Below, one piece after another: positions 33,656 through 43,301 of a DNA stretch of 64,000 bases. Where the stretch lies: positions 62,001-126,000 of the forward strand of contig JAJQHD010000057.1 in NCBI GenBank assembly GCA_021199855.1, read 5' to 3'. The position numbers and the translations under genes are program-made. Source of the stretch: Oscillospiraceae bacterium (GTDB lineage: Bacteria > Bacillota > Clostridia > Oscillospirales > Ruminococcaceae). How positions within the stretch are numbered: the stretch's first letter is position 1; every line of letters begins with the position of its first letter. The notes under the pieces were generated by a model. The model saw only the letters and a list, made by a program, of their open reading frames with translations, was not told the DNA's origin and did not search any database.

Positions 33656-35017
33656 ATGCCTGTAAATAATCTGACAGCCGCAGATCTGGGTGGAAGAGAG
33701 CTTCCGTATAATCTCGAAGCTGAGCAGACGGTTTTGGGAGCACTTCTTCTGAACCCGGATGCACTTCCGATTGCTATAGCTCACCTGAAGCCGGAAAGCT
33801 TCTACCGTGATCAGCACAGAGAGCTCTATTCGATTATTCTTCGGATGTTCTCAAACGGTCAGCGTTCTGACATCATCACCGTCATGAACGAAGCAGTCAA
33901 CGAGAAGGTTTTCGAGACCCCCGAGATGGCGAAAGTTTATCTCAAAGGCATTATGGACAGCGTTCCCTCAACCTCAAATATCGAGTCGTACTGCAAGATT
34001 GTCGAGGATAAGTACCTGACCCGCTCGCTCATAAATGCATCCCGCGAAATTCTTGACACAGCAATGGACGGCTCTGAGGACTCGAAAACGCTTCTCGACA
34101 TGGCGGAGCAGAAAGTCTACGAAATCCGCCAGGGCAGGGAAGTCGAAGGCTTGACCAGACTCAGCGACATCGTCGTTTCCGCTTATGACCATATTCAGAA
34201 GCTTTCTGGCGATGATAAGGACTTGTATAAAGGCTTGAGCAGTGGCTTTTCGCTTCTTGACAGCTACATATCCGGTCTTAACAAGTCGGATTTGATTATA
34301 GTCGCGGCTCGCCCGGGTATGGGTAAATCAGCGTTTGCTTTCAACGTGGCGGCAAATGTCGCGAAAAGAAATCCCGATAAGACAATCTGCGCATTCTCGC
34401 TTGAAATGAGCAAGGAACAGTTAGGAATCAGAATGCTGAGCTCCGAAGCTCTCGTTCCGAATACAAATTTAACATCCGGCAAGCTCACTCCAGAGGATTG
34501 GATAAAGCTGGCACAGGCGGCTGAATCCCTCTCGAAAATGAATATCTATATCGATGATTCGGCTGGAATCACCGTTCCACAGATCAAGGCAAAGCTGAGA
34601 CGTATGCGCAATCTGGGACTCGTCATCATCGACTATCTCCAGCTGATGGAATCGACCGGCAATCATGCCAGCCGTGTAAATGAAGTTTCGGAAATCACAC
34701 GTCAGATCAAGCTTATGGCAAAGGAGCTCGACGTTCCGGTCATGCTTCTGTCGCAGTTAAACCGTTCTGTCGAAGCAAGACAGGACCACCGTCCGCTTCC
34801 CTCCGACCTCCGTGAATCTGGTTCAATCGAGCAGGACGCCGACATCATCCTCTTCATCTACCGTGAAGGTGTTTACAACAAGGAAGAGGAGAACCAGGCG
34901 GCAAGTGAGTGCATAGTCTCAAAGAACCGCCACGGCGCCACCGGAACAGTCCCACTTGCGTTCATTGGTGAGTACACCTTATTCAGAAGCACCACCCGGG
35001 ATAACGACAATGCTTGA
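33656..35017 (+). CDS. dnaB: Replicative DNA helicase
   Basis: A 453-residue DnaB-type hexameric helicase. The N-terminal domain opens LPYNLEAEQTVLGALL. The RecA-like domain has Walker A ARPGMGKS (218-225), the Walker B region LVIIDYLQLM, and the later QLNRSVEARQDHRPLPSDLRESGSIEQDADII. It unwinds DNA at the fork. AAAGGAGGGAA precedes the ATG. Its last 8 nt overlap the start of tilS. No intein is present. Confidence 0.96.
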   Translation: MPVNNLTAADLGGRELPYNLEAEQTVLGALLLNPDALPIAIAHLKPESFYRDQHRELYSIILRMFSNGQRSDIITVMNEAVNEKVFETPEMAKVYLKGIMDSVPSTSNIESYCKIVEDKYLTRSLINASREILDTAMDGSEDSKTLLDMAEQKVYEIRQGREVEGLTRLSDIVVSAYDHIQKLSGDDKDLYKGLSSGFSLLDSYISGLNKSDLIIVAARPGMGKSAFAFNVAANVAKRNPDKTICAFSLEMSKEQLGIRMLSSEALVPNTNLTSGKLTPEDWIKLAQAAESLSKMNIYIDDSAGITVPQIKAKLRRMRNLGLVIIDYLQLMESTGNHASRVNEVSEITRQIKLMAKELDVPVMLLSQLNRSVEARQDHRPLPSDLRESGSIEQDADIILFIYREGVYNKEEENQAASECIVSKNRHGATGTVPLAFIGEYTLFRSTTRDNDNA

Positions 35018-36320
35018 CTCCGTTTCAGATACAATCAGAAAATACAATATGCTTGAGCCCGGCGAGAAGGCATTGGTAGCCCTTTCCGGAGGAGCTGACA
35101 GCGTTTCGCTTCTTATAGCTTTAAAAGAGCTTGGTTATGACGTCTTCGCCGTCCATGTGAACCACCATCTTCGTGGAGAAGAGAGCGACCGTGATGAAGC
35201 TTTTTGCAAAGATTTGTGCCAAAGGCTTGGTGTGGATCTATGTGTCGAACATGTTGATGTGAAGTCCTACTGCGAGCAATCCGGCAAATCGGTTGAAGAA
35301 GCCGCAAGAGATCTCCGCTATGAAGCCTTGGGTAAGCACGCAAAGGGCTCCAAAATCGCCACTGCCCACAATCTCGACGACTGCTTAGAGACGACGCTTT
35401 TCAATCTGGTTCGTGGATGCGGCATAGGAGGTCTCACAGGTATTCCGCCTGTCAGGGACAACATAATCCGTCCTCTTATCAGCACTTCAAGAGCCGAAAT
35501 CCTCGACTTTTTGCAGAGTCAAAACGAGACCTATGTCACCGACAGCACTAATTTAGAAGACGATTGCTCTCGCAACATAATTCGTCTTAACGTAATCCCC
35601 GAGCTTGAAAGAATCAATCCGTCACTTTTAAAGACCTACAAATCAAGTCTTGAAAACTTTGAGAGCGCTGAAAGCTATATTGACGGGGAAGTTGAGAAGC
35701 TTCTCGAAGAATCGAACGGCGTTTTTCCCGAAGACTGCGACGATTTTATTTTAGCAAACGCATTAGGCAAAATTCTTAGAGAAAACGACGTCGAGCCTTC
35801 CAAGCAGAAAATCGACGAGCTTACAGAACTTGTAAAAACCGGCGGCAAGGTGAGTTTGAAAAAGGGCGTCTATGCCGTCTGTGAACATAGAAAACTCAGA
35901 ATAACTGGTGACAGTGAGCAAGTCCCTGAACCGCTTCAACTATCCGACACAGGCAGTTACACTTGGGGGACACATGTGTTAGAATTCACTGAGATTTCAC
36001 AATTTGATATATCGGCTTATAACAAAAGAAGTTTAAAATGGCTGATAGATAAAGATAGGCTCACTGGCAATCTCGTCGTGAGGGCATATCAAGGTTCTGA
36101 AAAGATAAAACTGATGGGAAATGGCTTCACATCCACTGTCAAAAAGCTTCTCGCCAATACTCCGGCAGAAAAGCGCAAGCTCGTTCCGATTATTTCGGAC
36201 AACATGGGTGCGGTTTTCGTATCGGACTATGGCGTCTCTGAAAGGGTTTCATGCACGGCTGATACAACCGTTGCTTTGAAAATAGAAATAAGAGAAAAAT
36301 TTGACAAAAGGGATGTTTGA
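35010..36320 (+). CDS. tilS: tRNA(Ile)-lysidine synthetase
   Basis: A 436-residue TilS that converts C34 of the AUA-decoding tRNA-Ile to lysidine using ATP and lysine. The PP-loop is SGGADS (26-31), followed by HVNHHLRGEESDRDE and TAHNLDDCLETTLFNLVRGCG. The C-terminal TilS domain ends before REKFDKRDV. The start at 35010 overlaps the dnaB stop (ATGCTTGA); a longer frame would add 18 residues inside dnaB. hpt starts 1 nt after its stop, the widespread tilS-hpt-ftsH order. Confidence 0.95.
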   Translation: MLDSVSDTIRKYNMLEPGEKALVALSGGADSVSLLIALKELGYDVFAVHVNHHLRGEESDRDEAFCKDLCQRLGVDLCVEHVDVKSYCEQSGKSVEEAARDLRYEALGKHAKGSKIATAHNLDDCLETTLFNLVRGCGIGGLTGIPPVRDNIIRPLISTSRAEILDFLQSQNETYVTDSTNLEDDCSRNIIRLNVIPELERINPSLLKTYKSSLENFESAESYIDGEVEKLLEESNGVFPEDCDDFILANALGKILRENDVEPSKQKIDELTELVKTGGKVSLKKGVYAVCEHRKLRITGDSEQVPEPLQLSDTGSYTWGTHVLEFTEISQFDISAYNKRSLKWLIDKDRLTGNLVVRAYQGSEKIKLMGNGFTSTVKKLLANTPAEKRKLVPIISDNMGAVFVSDYGVSERVSCTADTTVALKIEIREKFDKRDV

Positions 36321-36321
36321 C

Positions 36322-36846
36322 ATGGAATATTCAGATAATATTGAGGTCATGATTACTAAGGATGAGATAGCCGAAGCTGTAAAAAAGCTTGGTGCGAAAA
36401 TCTCTGAGGACTACAAAGACAAGGAAATTGAGCTTGTCGGCGTTCTCAAAGGATCCTTTGTGTTCATGGCGGATTTGATAAGAGCTATCGACCTGCCGAT
36501 AACCTTGGATTTCATCAGTGCGAAGAGCTATGCTGGAACTCAGTCGGTTGGGGCAGTCAAGGTATATATGGACACCGAGCTTGATGTCGCCGGAAAGAGC
36601 ATTCTTCTTGTAGAGGATATTTTAGACACCGGAAGAACCTTGAGCATTCTCAAGGAAACGATGCTTGCCCGTGGTGCCAGGGATGTAAAAATAGCCGCAT
36701 TCATGGATAAGCCATCCAGAAGAACTATCGAAATTAACGCAGACTATTGTTGCTTTACAATAGAGGACAGATTTGTAGTAGGCTACGGTCTTGACTACAA
36801 CGAGCAGTACAGAAACCTCGATTATATCGGGGAAGTGATCCTCTGA
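36322..36846 (+). CDS. hpt: Hypoxanthine phosphoribosyltransferase
   Basis: A 174-residue PRTase that salvages hypoxanthine (and guanine) with PRPP. It shows LVGVLKGSFVFMADLIRAI, LDFISAKSYAGT and the PRPP loop LLVEDILDTGRTL. I chose ATG 36322 because AAAAGGG (36306-36312) is 9 nt upstream, the start is 1 nt beyond the tilS stop, and homologues begin near here; TTG 36301 and ATG 36313 are in frame but overlap tilS. It precedes ftsH in the same operon. Confidence 0.94.
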   Translation: MEYSDNIEVMITKDEIAEAVKKLGAKISEDYKDKEIELVGVLKGSFVFMADLIRAIDLPITLDFISAKSYAGTQSVGAVKVYMDTELDVAGKSILLVEDILDTGRTLSILKETMLARGARDVKIAAFMDKPSRRTIEINADYCCFTIEDRFVVGYGLDYNEQYRNLDYIGEVIL

Positions 36847-36883
36847 ATCTGCCGCAAATTCCAATAAGAAATGAGGAGTATAT

Positions 36884-38797
36884 TTGAACCATAGAAACAA
36901 CCGATCAAGAGGACTGATAGCGTACTTCATCTTCGCCGCAGTAATCCTTTTGTTCATGATAATAGCTTTCCAGAGTATTTCGTCCACTGGGGAAACCTAT
37001 TCCTACTCGGAGATAATGTCCCACTTCGACAATTACGAAGTCAGCTACTTCTCCCTTAACTTAGGCTCCGGCGAGCTTGAAATGACGCTCGATTCCGGCG
37101 AGACGATAACATACGAAGTTCCCAGCGTAAATGCTTTTTATAATGAGCTTTTCAATGAAACGAGTAACTATCGTGACGAGTACAACGCAACCCATTCGAC
37201 ACCTCTTAAGTACGATCTGGTCGCCGCAATTGACAGCTCCTTCTGGCTGAATCTTATCCCGACACTTCTGATGATAGGCGTCATGATATTCCTTGTAATA
37301 TCGATGTCGAGAAGTATTTCGTCCGCAGGAAAGATCGGTTCTGTCGGCAAGGCTAACGTCAAGGTCGAAAACGGTGGTCAGACAAAGGTAACATTTGAGG
37401 ATGTTGCCGGAGCAGACGAAGAAAAAGCCGAGCTCCAGGAGATTGTCGAGCTCCTGAAAGACCCGAAGAAGTATCAGGATATCGGTGCAAAGATTCCGAA
37501 GGGCGTTTTGCTCGTAGGACCTCCTGGTAACGGTAAAACTCTTCTTGCAAAGGCAGTTGCCGGCGAAGCGGGAGTTCCGTTCTTCTCGATTTCTGGTTCC
37601 GACTTCCTTGAGCTTTATGTCGGTGTTGGTGCCGCAAGAGTAAGGGACCTCTTCGACCAGGCAAAGAAAGCCGCTCCTTCAATCATCTTCATCGATGAGA
37701 TTGATGCAGTCGGACGCCGCAGAGGCACAGGTCTCGGCGGCGGTCACGACGAACGTGAGCAGACGCTCAATCAGCTCCTTGTTGAGATGGACGGATTCGA
37801 GAGCAACACAAACGTCATAGTCATGGCGGCTACCAACCGTAAGGATGTATTGGATCCCGCACTCTTAAGACCCGGTCGTTTCGACAGGCAGGTTTACGTA
37901 AACTATCCCGACATCAATGGAAGAGAAGCTATTTTGAAGGTTCATTCAAAGAACAAGCCTTTGGCTCCTGATGTCGACCTCTATACAGTAGCGGCGGCTA
38001 CAGTCGGCTTCACCGGCGCAGATTTGGCTAATCTCGTCAACGAGGCGGCACTTCTTGCTGTGAAGTCCGGCAGAAAGGCTATCACCGCTCAGGACTTGAA
38101 CGACGCATCCATCAAGGTAATCGCTGGTCCTGAGAAGAAATCTAAAGTAGTAACCGAAAACGACAAGAAGATTACAGCTTATCACGAATCAGGTCACGCC
38201 ATCTGCCACTTCTATTGCCCGACTCAGGATAAGGTTCAGGAAATTTCGATTATCCCTCGCGGTCAGGCTGGCGGCTACACAATGGCTCTTCCCGACCACG
38301 ACAAGGCATACGCCACTCGTAACGAGATGAGCGAGGAAATTATCACTCTTCTTGGCGGCAGAGCCGCAGAAAAGGTTGTCCTTGACGACATCTCAACCGG
38401 CGCTTCAAACGACCTTGAGCGTGCTACCAGTATCGCTCGTAGCATGGTAACCCAGTACGGCTTCAGCGACAAGATCGGTCCCGTTGTTTATGGCAGAGAC
38501 GATGACGAAGTCTTCCTGGGTCGTGACTATAACTCGAACAAGGCTTATTCCGAAGTCATTGCAAGCGAAATCGACGAAGAAGTCCGCTCAATCATCCACG
38601 GTGCATATGACAAGGCACAGGCGATTCTCACTGAGCACATCGAACAGCTTCACAAAGTTGCTGGATATCTCTATCAGCATGAAAAGGTAACCGGTGAGCA
38701 GTTTATGCTCCTCATGCAGGGCATCAATCCTGACGACCCGACGCCCGAGCTTCCAGACAGCTCAACTCCCGAGCCGGTTCCGGCTCCCACACAGTAA
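36884..38797 (+). CDS. ftsH: ATP-dependent zinc metalloprotease FtsH
   Basis: A 637-residue membrane AAA+ protease. TM1 is at about 10-30, an extracytoplasmic domain follows, and TM2 is at about 120-141. The AAA module has Walker A GPPGNGKT (212-219), Walker [12 protein letters not shown], and the SRH region [20 protein letters not shown]. The zinc site is AYHESGHAI. The C-terminal tail is Pro/Glu-rich. It degrades damaged or unassembled membrane proteins. The start is TTG with GAGGAG 4-5 nt upstream. A strong terminator at 38811-38845 closes the housekeeping run. Confidence 0.96.
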   Translation: MNHRNNRSRGLIAYFIFAAVILLFMIIAFQSISSTGETYSYSEIMSHFDNYEVSYFSLNLGSGELEMTLDSGETITYEVPSVNAFYNELFNETSNYRDEYNATHSTPLKYDLVAAIDSSFWLNLIPTLLMIGVMIFLVISMSRSISSAGKIGSVGKANVKVENGGQTKVTFEDVAGADEEKAELQEIVELLKDPKKYQDIGAKIPKGVLLVGPPGNGKTLLAKAVAGEAGVPFFSISGSDFLELYVGVGAARVRDLFDQAKKAAPSIIFIDEIDAVGRRRGTGLGGGHDEREQTLNQLLVEMDGFESNTNVIVMAATNRKDVLDPALLRPGRFDRQVYVNYPDINGREAILKVHSKNKPLAPDVDLYTVAAATVGFTGADLANLVNEAALLAVKSGRKAITAQDLNDASIKVIAGPEKKSKVVTENDKKITAYHESGHAICHFYCPTQDKVQEISIIPRGQAGGYTMALPDHDKAYATRNEMSEEIITLLGGRAAEKVVLDDISTGASNDLERATSIARSMVTQYGFSDKIGPVVYGRDDDEVFLGRDYNSNKAYSEVIASEIDEEVRSIIHGAYDKAQAILTEHIEQLHKVAGYLYQHEKVTGEQFMLLMQGINPDDPTPELPDSSTPEPVPAPTQ

Positions 38798-38810
38798 TCT
38801 GAAACCACAG

Positions 38811-38845
38811 AAGCCCGCTTGAATTAAAAAGCGGGCTTTTTTTGT
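38811..38845 (+). terminator. Terminator after ftsH
   Basis: 10-bp stem AAGCCCGCTT/AAGCGGGCTT (38811-38820, 38829-38838) followed by a run of seven T. Confidence 0.9.
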
Positions 38846-38865
38846 CGAAAAATTTCAAATAGGTA

Positions 38866-38895
38866 TTGACAGGACGCCTGGACGTGTTATATAAT
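38866..38895 (+). promoter_or_regulatory. Promoter of the uracil permease gene
   Basis: TTGACA (38866-38871), 18-nt spacer, TATAAT (38890-38895). The leader is about 30 nt, too short for a PyrR attenuator. Confidence 0.8.
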
Positions 38896-38930
38896 AAAAC
38901 TCGAAAAATATGTCTAATGGAGGCAGTAAC

Positions 38931-40301
38931 ATGAAACTCACCTACGGAATTTCAGACAAACCGAAATTCGGTCAGCTCATCGTCTTCGCACTTCAGCAGC
39001 TTCTGGCAATACTTGCCGCAACTATCGCAGTCCCTGCAATTGTCGGCAACGGTATGTCCCAGTCAGCTGCTCTTTTTGGCGCAGGCGTCGGAACAATCGT
39101 CTATTTACTCTTCACAAAATTCAAAAGCCCTGTATTCCTTGGATCGTCGTTTGCGTTCATCGGCTCTATGACAGCCGCATTCGCAGGCGGCGTTTCTATG
39201 TCAGTGGGTTATTTGGGACTCATCATCGGTGCCATCATGGCAGGACTTGTCTATGTCGTGCTCGCAATCATCGTCAAGTTTGCAGGAGTCGGATGGATCT
39301 CGAAACTCATGCCTGCAGTCGTAATCGGTCCCACGGTTGCAATCATTGGACTCTCGCTTGCAGGAAATGCAGTAGGTGATTCTCTTGGCAACATAGCAAC
39401 AACTGACGACGGAAAATATGTTATGACGACATATGGAATAGTCTGCCTCATCTGCGCAATTGTAACCCTCCTCGGAGTAGTCATCAGCTCAGTTTATGGC
39501 AAGAAGATGGCGAAGCTCATCCCGTTTATCATTGGTATTGCTTGTGGCTATGTTGTAGCGGCATTCTTCACCGTGGTCGGAACACTTCTTGACATACAGG
39601 ATTTCATCATCATCGACTTCTCGCAGTTCGCAAACATGCAGTGGTACCCCGACTTCACCTTCATCAAGGCATTCAGCGGAAGCTATGACTTCGGCGAAGT
39701 TGGAAGCATTGGAGCATACTTAGGAACCATAGCAGTCGCTTATGTCCCTGTAGCTTTGGTAGTATTCGCCGAACATATCGCCGACCATAAGAATCTTTCC
39801 ACAATTATCGACCATGACCTCCTCGAAGACCCGGGTCTTTCGAGAACCCTCCTCGGCGACGGTGTCGGTTCAATGGTGGGTGCAATCTTCGGCGGTTGCC
39901 CGAACACTACATACGGCGAGAGCGTCGGTTGCGTAGCAATCACCGGCAATGCCTCTGTAATCACCATCTTCACAACTGCAATAATCGCGATGGCAATCTC
40001 CTTCTTTGCTCCGTTCGTAACGCTCCTCGCAACCATTCCTTCCTGCGTAATGGGCGGCGTATGCATCACACTCTACGGCTTCATCGCTGTATCCGGTCTT
40101 AAGATGATTCAGTCTGTCGATTTCAATGACAATAAAAACGTCTTCACCGTCTCGGTAATCCTCATTTGTGGTATCGGCGGAATGGAGCTCACATTCGGTT
40201 CAGTCACCATCACAAGCATCGCTTGCGCTCTCATCCTCGGCATCATCGTAAATCTTGTACTTTCAAGAAAGGACAAGTATGATTCAGATGAGGAAGAGTA
40301 A
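38931..40301 (+). CDS. Uracil/xanthine permease, NCS2 family (UraA-like)
   Basis: A 456-residue transporter with about 14 transmembrane segments. It starts YGISDKPKFGQLIVFALQQLLAILAATIAVP, typical of UraA/PyrP proteins, and carries the NCS2 signature GGCPNTTYGESVGCVAITG followed by GVCITLYGFIAVSG. It most likely imports uracil by proton symport; xanthine cannot be excluded. The start at 38931 follows GGAGG by 7 nt. It is monocistronic, with its own promoter and terminator. Confidence 0.9.
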   Translation: MKLTYGISDKPKFGQLIVFALQQLLAILAATIAVPAIVGNGMSQSAALFGAGVGTIVYLLFTKFKSPVFLGSSFAFIGSMTAAFAGGVSMSVGYLGLIIGAIMAGLVYVVLAIIVKFAGVGWISKLMPAVVIGPTVAIIGLSLAGNAVGDSLGNIATTDDGKYVMTTYGIVCLICAIVTLLGVVISSVYGKKMAKLIPFIIGIACGYVVAAFFTVVGTLLDIQDFIIIDFSQFANMQWYPDFTFIKAFSGSYDFGEVGSIGAYLGTIAVAYVPVALVVFAEHIADHKNLSTIIDHDLLEDPGLSRTLLGDGVGSMVGAIFGGCPNTTYGESVGCVAITGNASVITIFTTAIIAMAISFFAPFVTLLATIPSCVMGGVCITLYGFIAVSGLKMIQSVDFNDNKNVFTVSVILICGIGGMELTFGSVTITSIACALILGIIVNLVLSRKDKYDSDEEE

Positions 40302-40323
40302 TCTGTAAATCTGCATAAACAAA

Positions 40324-40353
40324 GAGAGGAACCGGTTTGTATCGGTTCCTCTC
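40324..40353 (+). terminator. Terminator after the permease gene
   Basis: 11-bp stem GAGAGGAACCG/CGGTTCCTCTC (40324-40334, 40343-40353) with an 8-nt loop; the following T-tract is weak (ATTTATG). Confidence 0.65.
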
Positions 40354-40408
40354 ATTTATGATAAAGGGCATGTGGACTGTGCCCGTCGCAGGTGAGATAA
40401 TCGGGCGA

Positions 40409-40840
40409 TTATCTGATTTCAAGCTTCTTGGTCTCGGGCTTTACCTCCTGAACCTTCGGCATAGTGAGCTTCAGAACTCCGTCAGTGAACTCAGCATCAA
40501 TGTGCTCGGTGTCAATGCCAGTGGTGTCAAAGCTTCTCTGATAAGAGCCATACGAACGCTCGCAACGGACGTAGTTGCCCTTCTTGTCCTTCTCCTCATA
40601 CTCAGAGTGTCTCTCAGCGGTGATAGTGAGGACGTTGTCGGTGAGCTCTAGGTTGATGTCTTCCTTCTTTACTCCCGGAAGATCAGCTTCGAGGACATAG
40701 CCATCGTCGGTCTCTTTGATGTCGGTGGAGAAAGCCGCTCTCGATGCGGGAGTCTCTCCAAAGAATGCCTTTTCCATTTCGTCGATCTCTCTGAACGGGT
40801 CGAAAACTGAAACATTTCTTCTAACGTAGGGTACTAACAT
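40409..40840 (-). CDS. Hsp20-family small heat-shock protein
   Basis: A 143-residue alpha-crystallin-type chaperone. The N-terminal arm FDPFREIDEMEKAF is followed by the alpha-crystallin domain (about 38-125) with DGYVLEADLPGVKKEDINLEL and the strand motif DGVLKLTMPK. The C-terminal tail has KKLEIR in place of the usual I-x-I/V. It holds unfolding proteins in an ATP-independent way. AGGAGG is 8 nt before the ATG. Its promoter (40991-41019) overlaps two CIRCE-like operators, so HrcA repression is expected. Confidence 0.94.
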   Translation of the reverse strand: MLVPYVRRNVSVFDPFREIDEMEKAFFGETPASRAAFSTDIKETDDGYVLEADLPGVKKEDINLELTDNVLTITAERHSEYEEKDKKGNYVRCERSYGSYQRSFDTTGIDTEHIDAEFTDGVLKLTMPKVQEVKPETKKLEIR

Positions 40841-40990
40841 AATAAATTCCTCCTAAAAATTTTTCTATTATTTTGCGGCTGATTCTGAACTTTATACTCA
40901 GAGCCGTTGCTTTTTATTTCTGTCTCGGGGTTTCTTCCCTTCAACGATTATTAGTATAGACCCCATATGTGTCGATATGATGTCGAAACA

Positions 40991-41019
40991 GTTATGAAAT
41001 GGTGAAAATTAGCAGTCAA
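40991..41019 (-). promoter_or_regulatory. Promoter of hsp20
   Basis: Minus-strand TTGACT (41014-41019), 17-nt spacer, CATAAC (40991-40996, weak -10). The -35 element overlaps the first CIRCE copy. The leader is about 145 nt. Confidence 0.5.
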
Positions 41020-41058
41020 ATTGGTTAAGTGCTAACACTCCAATTTTCACAGTGCTAA
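41009..41058. promoter_or_regulatory. Two overlapping CIRCE (HrcA) operators
   Basis: Consensus CIRCE is TTAGCACTC-N9-GAGTGCTAA. Copy 1 is TTAGCAGTC (41009-41017)-N9-AAGTGCTAA (41027-41035), 8/9 and 8/9. Copy 2 is CTAACACTC (41032-41040)-N9-CAGTGCTAA (41050-41058), 7/9 and 8/9. The copies share 4 bp. They lie between hsp20 and the DUF3737 gene. Confidence 0.8.
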
Positions 41059-41077
41059 AATTCGATTTTCCCGGGTA

Positions 41078-41106
41078 TTGCAATTGAGAGTGAAATGTGA
41101 TATTAT
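41078..41106 (+). promoter_or_regulatory. Promoter of the DUF3737 gene
   Basis: TTGCAA (41078-41083), 17-nt spacer, TATTAT (41101-41106). It starts 20 nt downstream of the CIRCE pair. Confidence 0.65.
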
Positions 41107-41158
41107 TATAGGTTAGAAAAGTATTCATAACACACAAAACAGGGAGTATCAACAATAC

Positions 41159-42022
41159 ATGACAACAGTAAAAACAGAAGTAGAAAGACAGTATTTAACC
41201 GGCGAGCGCGCACTCTTCATGAGCCGTGATCTCACCGTAAAGGACACAATTTTCGCTGACGGCGAATCGCCGCTCAAGGAATCAAGGAACATAAGCCTTG
41301 ATGGCTGTATGTTCAAGTGGAAGTATCCGCTCTGGTACTGCAAGGACATCGAAGCCCACAACTGCACCTGGTTCGACATGGCTCGTGCAGGAGTATGGTA
41401 CACCGACAACATCACCGTTACCGACTGTGCAATCGAAGCACCAAAGAATTTCCGCCGGTGCAATAACCTGAGCCTTAAAAACGTCAGCTTCTCCGACGCC
41501 AAGGAAACCCTCTGGGCTTGTAATAAAGTCAGAATGCAGAATGTAACCGCCAAAGGCGACTATTTCGCAATGAACTGCGACGGAATGGACGTCGACGGCT
41601 TGACATTATACGGCAACTACTCCTTTGATGGAGCAAAGAACGTCAATATCCGTAACTCAAAGCTTCTATCAAAGGACGCCTTCTGGAACGGCGACAACGT
41701 GACCGTCATAAACTGCTTCATCTCAGGCGAATATCTCGGCTGGAATGCAAAAAATCTTACACTCATCGACTGCACAATCGAGAGCCTTCAGGGAATGTGC
41801 TACATAGAGAATTTAAAGATGGTAAACTGCAAGCTCCTGAACACTACTCTTGCATTCGAGTATTCAACCGTGGATGCTGAGATTTCGGGTGGAGTCGACA
41901 GCGTCATCAACCCGACTTCCGGCAGGATTAAAGCTGACCATATCGACGAACTGATTTTAGAAAGGGACAAGATTGATCCCAGCAAGACCGTAATTATCGT
42001 CAACAACAAGCAGGAGGACTAA
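41159..42022 (+). CDS. DUF3737 beta-helix protein
   Basis: A 287-residue protein of the DUF3737 family: ERQYLTGERALFMSRDLTVKDTIFADGESPLKES at the start, then repeating rungs such as NITVTDCAIEAPKNFRRCNNLSL and CDGMDVDGLTLYGNYSFDG, as expected for a right-handed beta-helix. There is no signal peptide, so it should be cytoplasmic. The function of the family is unknown. AGGGAG lies 12 nt before the ATG. The downstream gene, 1 nt later, encodes a PLP-dependent C-S lyase, so the two are likely co-expressed. Confidence 0.88.
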   Translation: MTTVKTEVERQYLTGERALFMSRDLTVKDTIFADGESPLKESRNISLDGCMFKWKYPLWYCKDIEAHNCTWFDMARAGVWYTDNITVTDCAIEAPKNFRRCNNLSLKNVSFSDAKETLWACNKVRMQNVTAKGDYFAMNCDGMDVDGLTLYGNYSFDGAKNVNIRNSKLLSKDAFWNGDNVTVINCFISGEYLGWNAKNLTLIDCTIESLQGMCYIENLKMVNCKLLNTTLAFEYSTVDAEISGGVDSVINPTSGRIKADHIDELILERDKIDPSKTVIIVNNKQED

Positions 42023-42023
42023 A

Positions 42024-43211
42024 GTGAACTACGATTTTGACAAAATAACCGACCGCAGAGGTTCCGATTCCGTAAAATGGGATGTCAGCGAAAACGAGCT
42101 TCCCATGTGGATAGCAGACATGGATTTCCAGACAGCTCCATCAATTATTGAAGCCATCCAGAAGCGCGCCGCACACGGCATCTATGGCTACAGCGAAGTG
42201 CCGGATGAATGGTACGACGCCTATATAAACTGGTGGAAATCCCGCCATGACTTTGAGATAGATAAAGACTGGCTTGTCTACTGCGCCGGTGTAATCCCTG
42301 CAATTTCGAGCACAGTCCGCAAGCTCAGCACTCCCGCCGAAAAGGTTCTCATCCAGTCTCCGGTTTACAACATGTTCTTTAACTCTACTCTTAATAACGG
42401 CAGAGTTATCATCGACAGCCCACTTGGCTACAACAAGGAAACAGGCGAATTCTATATCGATTTTGAGGACCTGGAAGAGAAGCTTTCCGACCCTCAGACA
42501 ACCCTAATGATTGTCTGCAATCCTCATAATCCGGTCGGCAGAATCTGGACGAAAGAGGAGCTTGCGAAAATAGGGGAGCTCTGCTACAAGCACCATGTCA
42601 CCGTCATTTCCGATGAAATCCACTGTGACATCACTGAACCCGGCAAGCACTACATCCCGTTTGCGTCCGCTTCCGACATCTGCCGTGACATCAGCGTCAC
42701 CTGCATTGCCCCCACAAAGTGCTTCAGCATCCCGGGCATACAGACTTCTGCAATAGTCATCCCGAATGAGGGAATAAGAAACCGTGTAGTCAGAGCCATC
42801 AACACCGACGAGGTCGCCGAGCCGAATACGTTCTCTGTAACTGCTGCCGTGGCGGCGTTCAACGATGGAGGCGACTGGCTTGACGAACTGAACGTCTACA
42901 TCGCCGATAACCGCCACTATTGCGAGGACTATATCGAGAAGAATATCCCTGATATCAAGCTCATCAAGGCAGAAGCTACATATCTTTTGTGGGTTGACTG
43001 CTCAGATGTAACCGATGATTCCGCCGAACTCCAGAAGTTCATCCGCAAGAAAACCGGTCTTTATGTTTCGGACGGAACGAGATACGGCGGTGACGGAAAA
43101 TACTTCCTGAGAATCAACGTCGCCTGCCCGAGAAGCCTTGTAGAAGATGGCATGGCAAGACTGAAAGCAGGAGTTGAGCAGTACAAACAAAATATCAGGA
43201 TAAATCAATAA
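42024..43211 (+). CDS. PLP-dependent C-S lyase, PatB/MalY type
   Basis: A 395-residue fold-type I aminotransferase-like enzyme. The opening (DKITDRRGSDSVKWD, ELPMWIADMDFQTAPSI) and the motif NPHNPVGRIWTKEEL identify the PatB/MalY group. The PLP lysine is in APTKCFSIPGIQTS. Such enzymes cleave cystathionine or cysteine conjugates to thiol, pyruvate and ammonia; the natural substrate cannot be told. The start is GTG with GGAGG 6 nt upstream, 1 nt after the DUF3737 stop codon. Confidence 0.9.
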   Translation: MNYDFDKITDRRGSDSVKWDVSENELPMWIADMDFQTAPSIIEAIQKRAAHGIYGYSEVPDEWYDAYINWWKSRHDFEIDKDWLVYCAGVIPAISSTVRKLSTPAEKVLIQSPVYNMFFNSTLNNGRVIIDSPLGYNKETGEFYIDFEDLEEKLSDPQTTLMIVCNPHNPVGRIWTKEELAKIGELCYKHHVTVISDEIHCDITEPGKHYIPFASASDICRDISVTCIAPTKCFSIPGIQTSAIVIPNEGIRNRVVRAINTDEVAEPNTFSVTAAVAAFNDGGDWLDELNVYIADNRHYCEDYIEKNIPDIKLIKAEATYLLWVDCSDVTDDSAELQKFIRKKTGLYVSDGTRYGGDGKYFLRINVACPRSLVEDGMARLKAGVEQYKQNIRINQ

Positions 43212-43228
43212 GTTGTCAAGAACCATCA

Positions 43229-43257
43229 TTGAATTCTCGAGCTGTGTATAGTATAAT
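43229..43257 (+). promoter_or_regulatory. Promoter of the MutS-like ATPase gene
   Basis: TTGAAT (43229-43234), 17-nt spacer, TATAAT (43252-43257). Confidence 0.7.
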
Positions 43258-43301
43258 TAGTGAAAGAATATTTTCTGTATGCGTCTGAAGGAGGAGTAAA
43301 T

